DNA from: a virus
Length of the DNA: 23,118 nt
Virus record (IMG/VR): IMGVR_UViG_3300027573_000121
Span: 1 to 23,118 of that record
Direction: 5' to 3' (one strand)
The first letter of the stretch is position 1, and each line of letters opens with the position of its first letter. The notes under the pieces were generated by a model that was not told the origin of the DNA, did no database searches, and saw only the letters and a program-made list of their open reading frames with translations. This document shows positions 14,198-20,244 of the stretch, piece after piece. A program made the position numbers and the translations under genes.

Positions 14198-15160
14198 ATG
14201 AGTTTTTCAGTAGCAACATTGGCGGCTTATGTAAAAGACAATAGCGATATTCTCTTAACTAAGACCGTATTAAGCCCTAAGACGGCAAAATTAATTGAGG
14301 CAGGCGGCACAGTTTTGACTGGCGTAAAATCCTCAGAGAGAATTGGCATTTTTGACACAGACGCAGTATTTCAAGCAGGAGCTTGTGGATTTACTCCCTC
14401 AGGAACTACCGCTATTACTCAGCGTAGTGTAACTGTAGGTGATATTAAAATCGAGGAGAGCCTGTGCTATAAGACTTTGGAAGCAAAGTACACGCAGAAA
14501 ATGCTCACAGCAGGTGTTTTGTATGATAATCCTACTGACTTTAATTTCTACCAGCTTTGGGTAGACTTGAAGATAGCAGCAGCCTCCCGTGCATTGGACG
14601 TAGCTATTTGGCAAGGTGACACAGGTAGTGGTACTGCAAACCTTAACAAGTTTGACGGTTTTATTAAGCAGATTGTAGCAGCCTCAGACGAGCTGGACGC
14701 TAACGCTACCCCTTACATTGCTACCCCTATTACAGCAGTAGCAGGCATTACCTCCTCTAACGTCATTGCAGCATTGCAGGCAGTAGTTAAGAGAACAGCT
14801 ACAGAGGTTAAGCAAAGTGCAGACTTCCGTGTGTTCATCGGTTATGATGTTCTGGAGTCTTACACCCTTGCCTTGCAAGCAGCTAACCTGTACCACTACA
14901 AGCCTGAGAACAGCGAGGAAATTACTATTGTAGGCACAAACGTGAAAGCAGTAGCAGTAGCGGGTTTATCAGCAGCTACAGGTATGTTCGGTATGCGTCT
15001 TTCAAACATGGTTGTAGGTACAGACCTTTTGTCTGACCAAACACAGGTGGAAGTATGGTACGACAAAGCAGACCAAGCGGTAAATTATCGTAATGCTTTT
15101 AAATACGGTGTAGGCATTGCCTTTACCAATGAAGTAACCAAATTTATTCCTACTCCTTAA
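14198..15160 (+). CDS. Major capsid protein
   Basis: The 320-residue protein is of normal size for an HK97-fold capsid subunit. It follows protease and scaffold. Features include an N-terminal helical arm (LAAYVKDNSDILL), QRSVTVGDIKIEESLCYKTLEAKYTQ (about 76-102), many Ala/Val strands, and a C-terminal NYRNAFKYGVGIAFTNEVTKF (about 295-316) typical of the P-domain end. No delta domain is fused, in keeping with a separate scaffold. Its codon use is distinct: no CTA or AGG codons and a single ATA, although these are common in neighbours, which suggests selection for high expression. A terminator follows directly after the gene. Confidence 0.85.
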   Translation: MSFSVATLAAYVKDNSDILLTKTVLSPKTAKLIEAGGTVLTGVKSSERIGIFDTDAVFQAGACGFTPSGTTAITQRSVTVGDIKIEESLCYKTLEAKYTQKMLTAGVLYDNPTDFNFYQLWVDLKIAAASRALDVAIWQGDTGSGTANLNKFDGFIKQIVAASDELDANATPYIATPITAVAGITSSNVIAALQAVVKRTATEVKQSADFRVFIGYDVLESYTLALQAANLYHYKPENSEEITIVGTNVKAVAVAGLSAATGMFGMRLSNMVVGTDLLSDQTQVEVWYDKADQAVNYRNAFKYGVGIAFTNEVTKFIPTP

Positions 15161-15189
15161 TCTGGAGCTTAGGTAATTGAATAACCAAG

Positions 15190-15225
15190 GAGAGCCAGCC
15201 TAGCAATGGCTGGCTTTCTTTTTAA
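15190..15225 (+). terminator. Terminator or attenuator after major capsid gene
   Basis: AGAGCCAGCC (15191-15200) pairs with GGCTGGCTTTCT (15208-15219), loop TAGCAAT, followed by T-rich sequence. The next ATG is 15 nt away and no promoter fits between, so readthrough must supply that gene. Confidence 0.8.
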
Positions 15226-15239
15226 AACTAAGTAAAATT

Positions 15240-15764
15240 ATGGCATGTGTATTGACCACAGATTTAAACATTGACTGTAGAGACAGCATGGGCGGCTTGC
15301 GTAACATTTACGTCATGGAGTTTGCTAATGCAGAGACTATCACAGTCACAGCAGGTGTAGTAACCGCTATTGAGAAAGCCCTAGGTAAAAAGTTCTGGAA
15401 GTACCAGCTACCAAGGGAGACAGGGGTATTATCCTCTCCAATTAATCCAGACGAGAAAAACGGCAGCTTATTCTTTACCCACGAGGTTAAGATTGCAATA
15501 AACAAGCTGACTAGCCAAATAAGGAATGAAATTTTATTGCTTGCTAAAAACCGTTTGCTTATTGTTGGTGAAGACATGAACGGAGTCTACTGGCTAGTAG
15601 GTAGGCAAGGTGGTATGATGGTCTCTGGTGGTAACGGTGGTTCAACTGGAACAGCAGCAGGAGACCGCAACGGGGCAGAGCTGGAGTTTAGTGGTGTTGA
15701 GCCTGAGAACCAGATAGAAGTAGACGCAGCCACAGCAGCCACACTGCAAACAGCAGGGGTATAG
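15240..15764 (+). CDS. Major tail tube protein candidate
   Basis: The 174-residue protein begins MACVLTTDLNIDCRDSMGGLRNIYV, similar to small virion proteins of Bacteroidota phages in which a Cys/Gly-rich start is followed by alternating strands. The segment GVYWLVGRQGGMMVSGGNGGSTGTAAGDRNG (about 115-145) looks like a flexible loop inside a beta-barrel, as in tail tube subunits. Placing it with the tail tube rests on size, beta content and high expression context after the capsid gene. An alternative is a capsid decoration protein. It is supplied by readthrough of the hairpin at 15190-15225. Confidence 0.5.
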   Translation: MACVLTTDLNIDCRDSMGGLRNIYVMEFANAETITVTAGVVTAIEKALGKKFWKYQLPRETGVLSSPINPDEKNGSLFFTHEVKIAINKLTSQIRNEILLLAKNRLLIVGEDMNGVYWLVGRQGGMMVSGGNGGSTGTAAGDRNGAELEFSGVEPENQIEVDAATAATLQTAGV

Positions 15765-15791
15765 TGATAATTGTTTTGTGTGTTTTTGTGT

Positions 15792-15822
15792 AGAGGGAGA
15801 CCCCGTAGGTCTCTCTTTTTTT
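15792..15822 (+). terminator. Intrinsic terminator
   Basis: AGGGAGACC (15794-15802) pairs with GGTCTCTCT (15808-15816), loop CCGTA, then a run of T. It ends the head transcript just before the cassette promoter. Its GTAGGTCTC core resembles the hairpin at 1939-1961. Confidence 0.85.
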
Positions 15823-15833
15823 ATGCCCCTACT

Positions 15834-15905
15834 CCACGTGGCAAAAGAAAGTTTAAAAATAGTTTGCAAAAAGTTTGGTAGTAATGCAAACAGTACTATA
15901 TTTGC
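15834..15905 (+). promoter_or_regulatory. Extended Bacteroidota-type promoter with CCACGTGG
   Basis: TTTG (15874-15877), a 19-nt spacer and TATATTTGC (15897-15905) form the core. A block of TTTAAAAATAGTTTGC (15852-15867) lies upstream, and CCACGTGG (15834-15841) lies 32 nt before the -33. The block recurs at 18522 and 19208. Confidence 0.85.
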
Positions 15906-15947
15906 ATTACAGAAACACACACACAAACACAAACAAACACTTTTTTT

Positions 15948-17195
15948 ATGACTACCTCTACTTTTACTCAGACACAAGTACAAGCCCTGAAACAAGCCTA
16001 TGAGACTTTTGTAGCCAATGGCACTACACGCACATTTATGGCAACTATGCAGGATGCACTAGGGGCTGAGTGGTTTAGTGCACGTGGTATCTCCGAAAAG
16101 TTCGGGAAGGACTACAGGTATTTTTTGAAAGACTTTTTTGCTACAGAGGGGCAGTATGCTATATCTAACTACTTCAGCTCTACCCTTATTGGGTATGCTA
16201 TAGAGGCTCTACAGGCAAAGCTGGAGGTAGTAAAGGTAGCTCCAGTAGCTCAGGTTACAAAGGTAGAGGGCGGCAAGAATGACCTCCTTACAGCTACTAT
16301 GCAAATGTTACTGCCTATTCAGCAGATGATAGACACCAGAGTGACTGACTACCTAGAGAATGAGAGCGGATTACTTGCCCACGTAGACGAGAAGATAAAA
16401 GCAGAGGCTCAAAAGTTAGTACCTACTATGATAACCATAGGGGAAAGGCCTACAGTAACTATGACAGGCAAGCTGCACATGGCTTTTGAGAAAGCTCTTA
16501 GACGTGCAAACACACTCAAACAAATTTATGTTTCTGGAGAGGCTGGCACAGGTAAGACTACCCTAGCAAGCCAAATAGCTACAGCTATGGGCTTAGAGTT
16601 TGCACACATAAGCTGTACCATGGGCATGTCAGAGGCACACCTTTTGGGACGCATGGACGCACACGGTAACTACCTCTCCTCAGATTTTGTACGTATCTAT
16701 GAGAACGGGGGAGTATTTCTGCTAGACGAGGTAGACGCAGCAGACAGCAATACCCTGCTTATTATTAACTCAGCTCTGGCTAACGGACACATGGCTGTGC
16801 CTAACAGGGTAAAAGCTCCACGTGCAGCAAGACATAAAGATTTTATTTGTGTGGCAGCAGCTAACACATGGGGCTTTGGCTCAAACGACTTTGTAGGCAG
16901 GAACGTACTGGACGCAGCATTTTTAGACAGGTTTGCTATGGGTAAGCTGACCATTAGCTATGACACCAAGCTGGAGCAGGATATTAGTAAAGACTTTCCA
17001 GAAATGGCTATAGCTATTCACGCTATCCGTGCAAACGTGGTTTCTAACAGGATTAAGAGAGCTGTAAGCACTAGGGCTATAGTTGATGGGGTAAAGCTCA
17101 GAATGGCAGGAGACAGCCACGCAGAGGTGCTGGAGACGTTTATGACAGGCTGGACACCAGAGGAGAAAAAGAAAGCCATGCAGGGGGTTAAATAA
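15948..17195 (+). CDS. MoxR/CbbQ-type AAA+ ATPase
   Basis: The 415-residue protein has a helical N-terminal region (about 1-160) of unknown fold and an AAA+ core. Walker A is GEAGTGKT (197-204), Walker B is GVFLLDEVD (255-263), sensor 1 lies in AAANTWG (303-309), and a DRF arginine finger is near 327-329. The segment GMSEAHLLGRMDAHGNY and the use of ANGHM before the sensor are features of the MoxR/CbbQ/CobS type, which remodel or load metal into partner proteins together with VWA-domain proteins. The gene at 17515 is the apparent partner. It has its own promoter and an A/C-only leader. Partner and substrate are inferred; ATPase identity is firm. Confidence 0.9.
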   Translation: MTTSTFTQTQVQALKQAYETFVANGTTRTFMATMQDALGAEWFSARGISEKFGKDYRYFLKDFFATEGQYAISNYFSSTLIGYAIEALQAKLEVVKVAPVAQVTKVEGGKNDLLTATMQMLLPIQQMIDTRVTDYLENESGLLAHVDEKIKAEAQKLVPTMITIGERPTVTMTGKLHMAFEKALRRANTLKQIYVSGEAGTGKTTLASQIATAMGLEFAHISCTMGMSEAHLLGRMDAHGNYLSSDFVRIYENGGVFLLDEVDAADSNTLLIINSALANGHMAVPNRVKAPRAARHKDFICVAAANTWGFGSNDFVGRNVLDAAFLDRFAMGKLTISYDTKLEQDISKDFPEMAIAIHAIRANVVSNRIKRAVSTRAIVDGVKLRMAGDSHAEVLETFMTGWTPEEKKKAMQGVK

Positions 17196-17234
17196 CCCCT
17201 CCCTAAAACTTTTTTAAAAATACTTTGAATAAAG

Positions 17235-17266
17235 TTTGGTGGTAAAATACTTTCACCTATATTTGC
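17235..17266 (+). promoter_or_regulatory. Bacteroidota-type promoter
   Basis: TTTG (17235-17238), 19-nt spacer, TATATTTGC (17258-17266). An upstream block TTTAAAAATACTTTGAATAA resembles that of the other cassette promoters. The leader to ATG 17283 should be about 12 nt (ACAAACAAACACA). Confidence 0.85.
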
Positions 17267-17282
17267 AATACAAACAAACACA

Positions 17283-17474
17283 ATGACACAGACAAACACC
17301 CCGACAAATAACCCCTACATTGGCTGGACATTAGCAAACCTGACAGTAAGGCTAGCTAAAGAGACAGCGTGGTACAATGACATGCACAAGAGTAATAAAC
17401 TGTCAGCCTCTGGTAAGTCAATAAGGAGAGATATAAAGCAGATTAAGGAGGCAATACAGTTAAAAAGTAAATAA
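17283..17474 (+). CDS. Small helical protein between the ATPase and VWA-like genes
   Basis: This 63-residue protein has a Thr/Asn-rich start (TQTNTPTNNPYIGWT), a helix (LANLTVRLAKETAWYNDMHKSN) and a basic C-terminal helix (IRRDIKQIKEAIQLKSK). The gene has a strong promoter of its own and precedes the VWA-like gene, which has none, so the two are probably one transcript. A helper for the ATPase/VWA-like pair is possible from position only; no family recognised. Confidence 0.75.
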   Translation: MTQTNTPTNNPYIGWTLANLTVRLAKETAWYNDMHKSNKLSASGKSIRRDIKQIKEAIQLKSK

Positions 17475-17480
17475 CCCACA

Positions 17481-17500
17481 GGGGAGGGTAACACCTCCCC
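17481..17500 (+). ncRNA. Intercistronic hairpin before the VWA-like gene
   Basis: GGGGAGG pairs with CCTCCCC (loop GTAACA) 14 nt before ATG 17515. The following ACAAAATAAACC contains no U-tract, so it is not a usual terminator. The arrangement and the sequence CCCACAAAATAAACCACATG match that at minus 5366-5385 with one difference. Confidence 0.7.
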
Positions 17501-17514
17501 ACAAAATAAACCAC

Positions 17515-18462
17515 ATGCAAAACGTAAATTTAACCGGCTGGAAAGAGTGGACTAGAAAGCCTGTAAAAAAAGAGGAGCTTATTAACTGGACAGCTTACGA
17601 GAAAGGAAACAGCAGGCTGGTTATGTGGGACAGTTCAGCAGACTTTATAGAGTGCTGGAGGCAGAACGGGGAGAATAAGAGCTGGCAGCATCCGCTCTCA
17701 GGCAGGGACAGCAGGAGCTTGTGGGCATACGGTGAAGACTACAAGACGCTAGAGAACACGCTGGAGGCTCTGGAGAATGGGCAGATACTAGACAAGTACA
17801 TAGATAAAGTAGGGGAGGCAAAGAGCGAACTATTTAAGCATTGCCCACAGCTAGAGAACCTGCAAACTGTAGCCATGAGTAAGCGCAGGAGACGCAAGTA
17901 CGCAGAGGAGGGGGCAGAGCTGGATATAGACAGGTATATGTGTGCAGACCCCGCTATGTGGGTATCCTGCCCTCCCTCAGAGATACGCAAGAGGAGCGCA
18001 CGTATCTACATAGACGTATGGGGCACGTGTGGTACTACCTTTCAGACCTTCATAAACAGCATAGTGTTTGCAGCAGCTATGGCAGACATAATAGAGGCAG
18101 CAGGCATAACGCTGGAGATAGTGGTAGGGACTACAGCTACAAACTTTTGGGAGGGCAAAGGAGCATGTACTATAGCCTTTCCAGTAAAGCAGGCAAACGA
18201 GCCTATGGACATTAGCAAGCTCCTTACATTTGGCATCTCAGGCTTTCTACGTGGCCTGTGCTTTGACACCTACCACGGAATAGACGCAGAAAATTGGGAC
18301 AGTTCATGCGGTACGTTAATCTATGGGGGGCTAGAGGGAGCTGCCAGCTTAGAACCATTGGAGGCAGACATAGTGATGAAGGGAGGAGATGCTTACACAA
18401 ACCCTGACAAGGTGCAAATGATAGTGGGAAAGATAAAAACTTTACTTAATATAACTGATTAA
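17515..18462 (+). CDS. VWA-like (CobT-like) partner of the AAA+ ATPase
   Basis: The 315-residue protein has a basic spacer (SKRRRRKYA, 122-130) and a C-terminal domain (about 160-310) with a Rossmann/VWA layout: strand and loop ARIYIDVWGTCG (162-173), helix INSIVFAAAMADIIEAAG (180-197), strand TLEIVVGT, then strand ACTIAFPV and helix MDISKLLTFGISGFLRGLCF. This matches phage CobT-like or DUF7192-type proteins that accompany MoxR/CobS-like ATPases. The MIDAS metal site is degenerate: D-x-S-x-S is D167-V-W-G-T, with only the Asp retained. The partner ATPase is 320 nt upstream with a small gene between. Function unknown; metal loading or capsid/tail remodelling are possibilities. Confidence 0.6.
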   Translation: MQNVNLTGWKEWTRKPVKKEELINWTAYEKGNSRLVMWDSSADFIECWRQNGENKSWQHPLSGRDSRSLWAYGEDYKTLENTLEALENGQILDKYIDKVGEAKSELFKHCPQLENLQTVAMSKRRRRKYAEEGAELDIDRYMCADPAMWVSCPPSEIRKRSARIYIDVWGTCGTTFQTFINSIVFAAAMADIIEAAGITLEIVVGTTATNFWEGKGACTIAFPVKQANEPMDISKLLTFGISGFLRGLCFDTYHGIDAENWDSSCGTLIYGGLEGAASLEPLEADIVMKGGDAYTNPDKVQMIVGKIKTLLNITD

Positions 18463-18483
18463 TTTCGAGTGTTTGAGTGTTTC

Positions 18484-18522
18484 AGGGGTGGCCTTTTCAG
18501 GTCTGCCCCTCTTTTTTTTTTT
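18484..18522 (+). terminator. Intrinsic terminator
   Basis: AGGGG (18484-18488) pairs with CCCCT (18506-18510), possibly extended by G-U pairs, and is followed by C and about 11 T. It lies directly before the next promoter. Confidence 0.8.
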
Positions 18523-18571
18523 AAATAGTTTGCAAAAAGTTTGGTGATAACATACAAAGCACTATATTTGC
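18522..18571 (+). promoter_or_regulatory. Extended Bacteroidota-type promoter
   Basis: TTTG (18540-18543), 19-nt spacer, TATATTTGC (18563-18571). The upstream block TTTAAATAGTTTGCAAAAAG is nearly identical to that at 15852. Leader to ATG 18590 is A/C-rich. Confidence 0.85.
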
Positions 18572-18589
18572 AATACAAACAAACACAGT

Positions 18590-18883
18590 ATGAAAAAAAT
18601 CACCCTTACCACAGTCAAGAGTTTCTTAAAGAAAAACAAAGGAGCTATCTACATTAACGTAAAGTCTAGCTTTGACGGCATGACAGACGGATGCGAAATG
18701 CAGACTAAAGGCTTTAAACTGGCGCAGGCGGCAGAGCAGAACTTTTCAGACACCTTAGGCATAGAGGGTGCATGGTTCGTGGGTAGCAGCCGTGACTACT
18801 TTACAGCCTACGAGTGTGGACAGTTTACCGGAATTGAGGTCTATAACTCTTGCGGAAAGTTCATCTTAGCCGTTCAAAAGTAA
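18590..18883 (+). CDS. Small hypothetical protein
   Basis: The 97-residue protein opens with a basic helix (MKKITLTTVKSFLKKN) and continues in short strands (GAIYINVKSSFDGMTDGC and GIEGAWFVGSSRDYFTAYE). I associate similar openings with small uncharacterised proteins in Bacteroidota phages and plasmids. It has three Cys residues and no membrane segment. It has its own strong promoter and terminator-like hairpin, so it is an independent unit. Function unknown. Confidence 0.7.
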   Translation: MKKITLTTVKSFLKKNKGAIYINVKSSFDGMTDGCEMQTKGFKLAQAAEQNFSDTLGIEGAWFVGSSRDYFTAYECGQFTGIEVYNSCGKFILAVQK

Positions 18884-18925
18884 CCACGTGGGCAAGCCTC
18901 CTCCAGAGCGGGGAGGTAGCCCTTT
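18884..18925 (+). terminator. Two-step hairpin overlapping CCACGTGG
   Basis: GGGC (18890-18893) with GCCC (18919-18922) and CCTCC (18897-18901) with GGAGG (18912-18916) form a stem with a small bulge, followed by TTTAAAAA. CCACGTGG (18884-18891) overlaps its left foot. It sits 13 nt before ATG 18938 with no promoter between. Confidence 0.55.
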
Positions 18926-18937
18926 AAAAATAGTAAC

Positions 18938-19210
18938 ATGAAAAACAAGACACGGATAACCTCCACAGGTGGCAGCTACTTTGACAGCGTTATTGATGAC
19001 ACGGTATTTTTTACCGTGGAGACTAACCCTAGTGGAGACCATGAGTTCCCTAAAGGCGGCACTACGCTATGGATAACCACGTCCGATAGTTGCGGACTAA
19101 GGGAAACGCTTTCTGGCAATACCCACTACAAGCACAATGGCTTCCACAATGCCCCACGTGTGAAACCTCTGACCGTTAAGGAGTTAATAAAGGAGCTTTT
19201 AAATATTTAA
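18938..19210 (+). CDS. Small hypothetical protein
   Basis: The 90-residue product has alternating strands (TRITSTGGSYFDSVIDDTVFFTV), a loop with Gly/Pro, and a terminal helix (LTVKELIKELLNI). It follows the hairpin at 18884-18925 and needs readthrough from 18590 or an unseen promoter. Both flanking genes look intact. No family recognised. Confidence 0.65.
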   Translation: MKNKTRITSTGGSYFDSVIDDTVFFTVETNPSGDHEFPKGGTTLWITTSDSCGLRETLSGNTHYKHNGFHNAPRVKPLTVKELIKELLNI

Positions 19211-19269
19211 AAATAGTTTGCAAAAAGTTTGTAAAATGTTTGGTAGTTCAAATAAAAGCATTACCTTTA
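19208..19269 (+). promoter_or_regulatory. Bacteroidota-type promoter, duplicated upstream block
   Basis: TTTG (19239-19242), 19-nt spacer, TACCTTTA (19262-19269), one change from TAnnTTTG. The upstream block TTTAAAAATAGTTTGC is present and TTTG occurs three times (19217, 19228, 19239), as if part of the block were duplicated. The ATG at 19274 is at or next to the predicted start point. Confidence 0.7.
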
Positions 19270-19273
19270 CACC

Positions 19274-19702
19274 ATGACACACACAAACACACACAGCAGT
19301 AATACTTGCCCTAAATGCGGAGGAGCTGGTACTTTAGACTGGACTAGCCAAGACGGTGGAGTATGTTACAAATGTGAGGGTAAGGGCTATATAGGCGAAA
19401 TGCCTGCAGGCTTTGTAAAGTGCAGCACTAAGGAAATTAGAGAGGCAGCTAAGGAGCTGGTAAAGGTGGGTGTTTATAACTTAAAACAAAAAGACAGCAC
19501 GTTTAGGTGTTACCCAACCTATGAAATGGATGCAGATACCATTAAGGAGCTTGTCGAGAGGGGTAAGGTGTTTAGATTCAAGTATAGTAATTATTTTTTA
19601 ACTGTGCCAGACATGAGCATAACCTTTGGCGGAGATAGTGAGTACTGCTACAACTTAATAGTTGGTGGGGAGTTTTTGGAAATTAAACCAATAAAAAAGT
19701 AA
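19274..19702 (+). CDS. DnaJ-type zinc-finger protein
   Basis: The 142-residue protein has a DnaJ-like CxxCxGxG pair near the start: CPKCGGAG (12-19) and CYKCEGKG (31-38), one zinc-binding module. The rest (about 48-142) is an unassigned alpha/beta domain with helix STKEIREAAKELVKVG. There is no J domain, so it is not a co-chaperone of DnaK in the normal sense. Small phage proteins with this module are common and may bind nucleic acid or unfolded proteins. The start codon lies a few bases from the predicted transcription start, so the message may be leaderless. Confidence 0.7.
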   Translation: MTHTNTHSSNTCPKCGGAGTLDWTSQDGGVCYKCEGKGYIGEMPAGFVKCSTKEIREAAKELVKVGVYNLKQKDSTFRCYPTYEMDADTIKELVERGKVFRFKYSNYFLTVPDMSITFGGDSEYCYNLIVGGEFLEIKPIKK

Positions 19703-19709
19703 ACCACAC

Positions 19710-19740
19710 GAGAGCTGCCCACAGGTGTGGCTCTCCTTTA
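19710..19740 (+). terminator. Hairpin with weak U-tract
   Basis: GAGAGC (19710-19715) pairs with GCTCTC (19730-19735), with an inner CAC/GTG pairing, followed by CTTTAATT. It sits 12-16 nt before ATG 19752 and no promoter fits between. Confidence 0.6.
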
Positions 19741-19751
19741 ATTAAAAGCAA

Positions 19752-20003
19752 ATGAGAAACGCAGCAGACATAAGAGAAAGGCCTAAGGACATGGTAAGGC
19801 TCATTATGAGCAACCACAGGGACGGCACACTAATTACCACAGACATAGCCATAACCCACCTGCTTTACTTTGACGGGGAGCAGGAGGTGTTAGCCCCGCA
19901 ATGGATGCAGAGAGGGCTACTGCAAAAGTGGATTATAGAGAAAGGAAACAGGCTCTACAGGACGCAGTTAGAGCTAGTTAGTTGGCATGAGATATATTAC
20001 TAA
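19752..20003 (+). CDS. Small hypothetical protein
   Basis: The 83-residue product is mixed alpha/beta with a helix (RERPKDMVRLIMSNHRDG), a DIAITHLLYFDGEQEVLAPQ segment and a terminal WIIEKGNRLYRTQLELVSWHEIYY. The middle could be a small winged-helix-like fold. It depends on readthrough of the hairpin at 19710-19740. No family recognised. Confidence 0.65.
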   Translation: MRNAADIRERPKDMVRLIMSNHRDGTLITTDIAITHLLYFDGEQEVLAPQWMQRGLLQKWIIEKGNRLYRTQLELVSWHEIYY

Positions 20004-20004
20004 T

Positions 20005-20127
20005 ATGAACAAGGATATAAAGTATAGCCAGCACGAGAGGGTGCAGGCTCAGATACGCAGGCAAGAAAAGCGCCACAAGAAAGAAAGGCAGGCAGCTCTT
20101 GCACGGAAAGCAAGAAAGCCTATTTAG
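20005..20127 (+). CDS. 40-residue highly basic helical peptide
   Basis: A frame from ATG 20005 to TAG 20125-20127 codes for 40 residues, of which roughly 40% are Lys, Arg or His (RRQEKRHKKERQ, then ARKARKPI). It starts 1 nt after the previous stop and ends before a strong terminator, as the last gene of the cassette. The composition suits a nucleic-acid-binding helix. Its shortness leaves some doubt, but the spacing supports translation. Confidence 0.6.
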   Translation: MNKDIKYSQHERVQAQIRRQEKRHKKERQAALARKARKPI

Positions 20128-20164
20128 CTTTAGGTAGCATTTTTTTTGAGTTTGTTTAGTAGCA

Positions 20165-20196
20165 GCCCTCCCCTATCCATGGGAGGGCATTCTTTT
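20165..20196 (+). terminator. Strong intrinsic terminator at the cassette end
   Basis: GCCCTCCC (20165-20172) pairs with GGGAGGGC (20181-20188), loop CTATCCAT, then ATTCTTTT. It closes the 15834-20127 cassette. Confidence 0.85.
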
Positions 20197-20208
20197 GCCC
20201 TCTCCTCA

Positions 20209-20242
20209 TTTGGCGCAAAGCCCTAGAAAGCATATTTAGGGG
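20209..20242 (+). promoter_or_regulatory. Candidate restart promoter, AAAGCATATTTAGGGG (copy 2)
   Basis: Identical 16-mer to 5780-5795, again preceded by AAAGCC. Here TTTG (20209-20212) lies 18 nt before CATATTTA, giving a possible -33. The ATG at 20245 is 2 nt away, so a leaderless start would result if this is a promoter. Confidence 0.45.
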
Positions 20243-20244
20243 TA

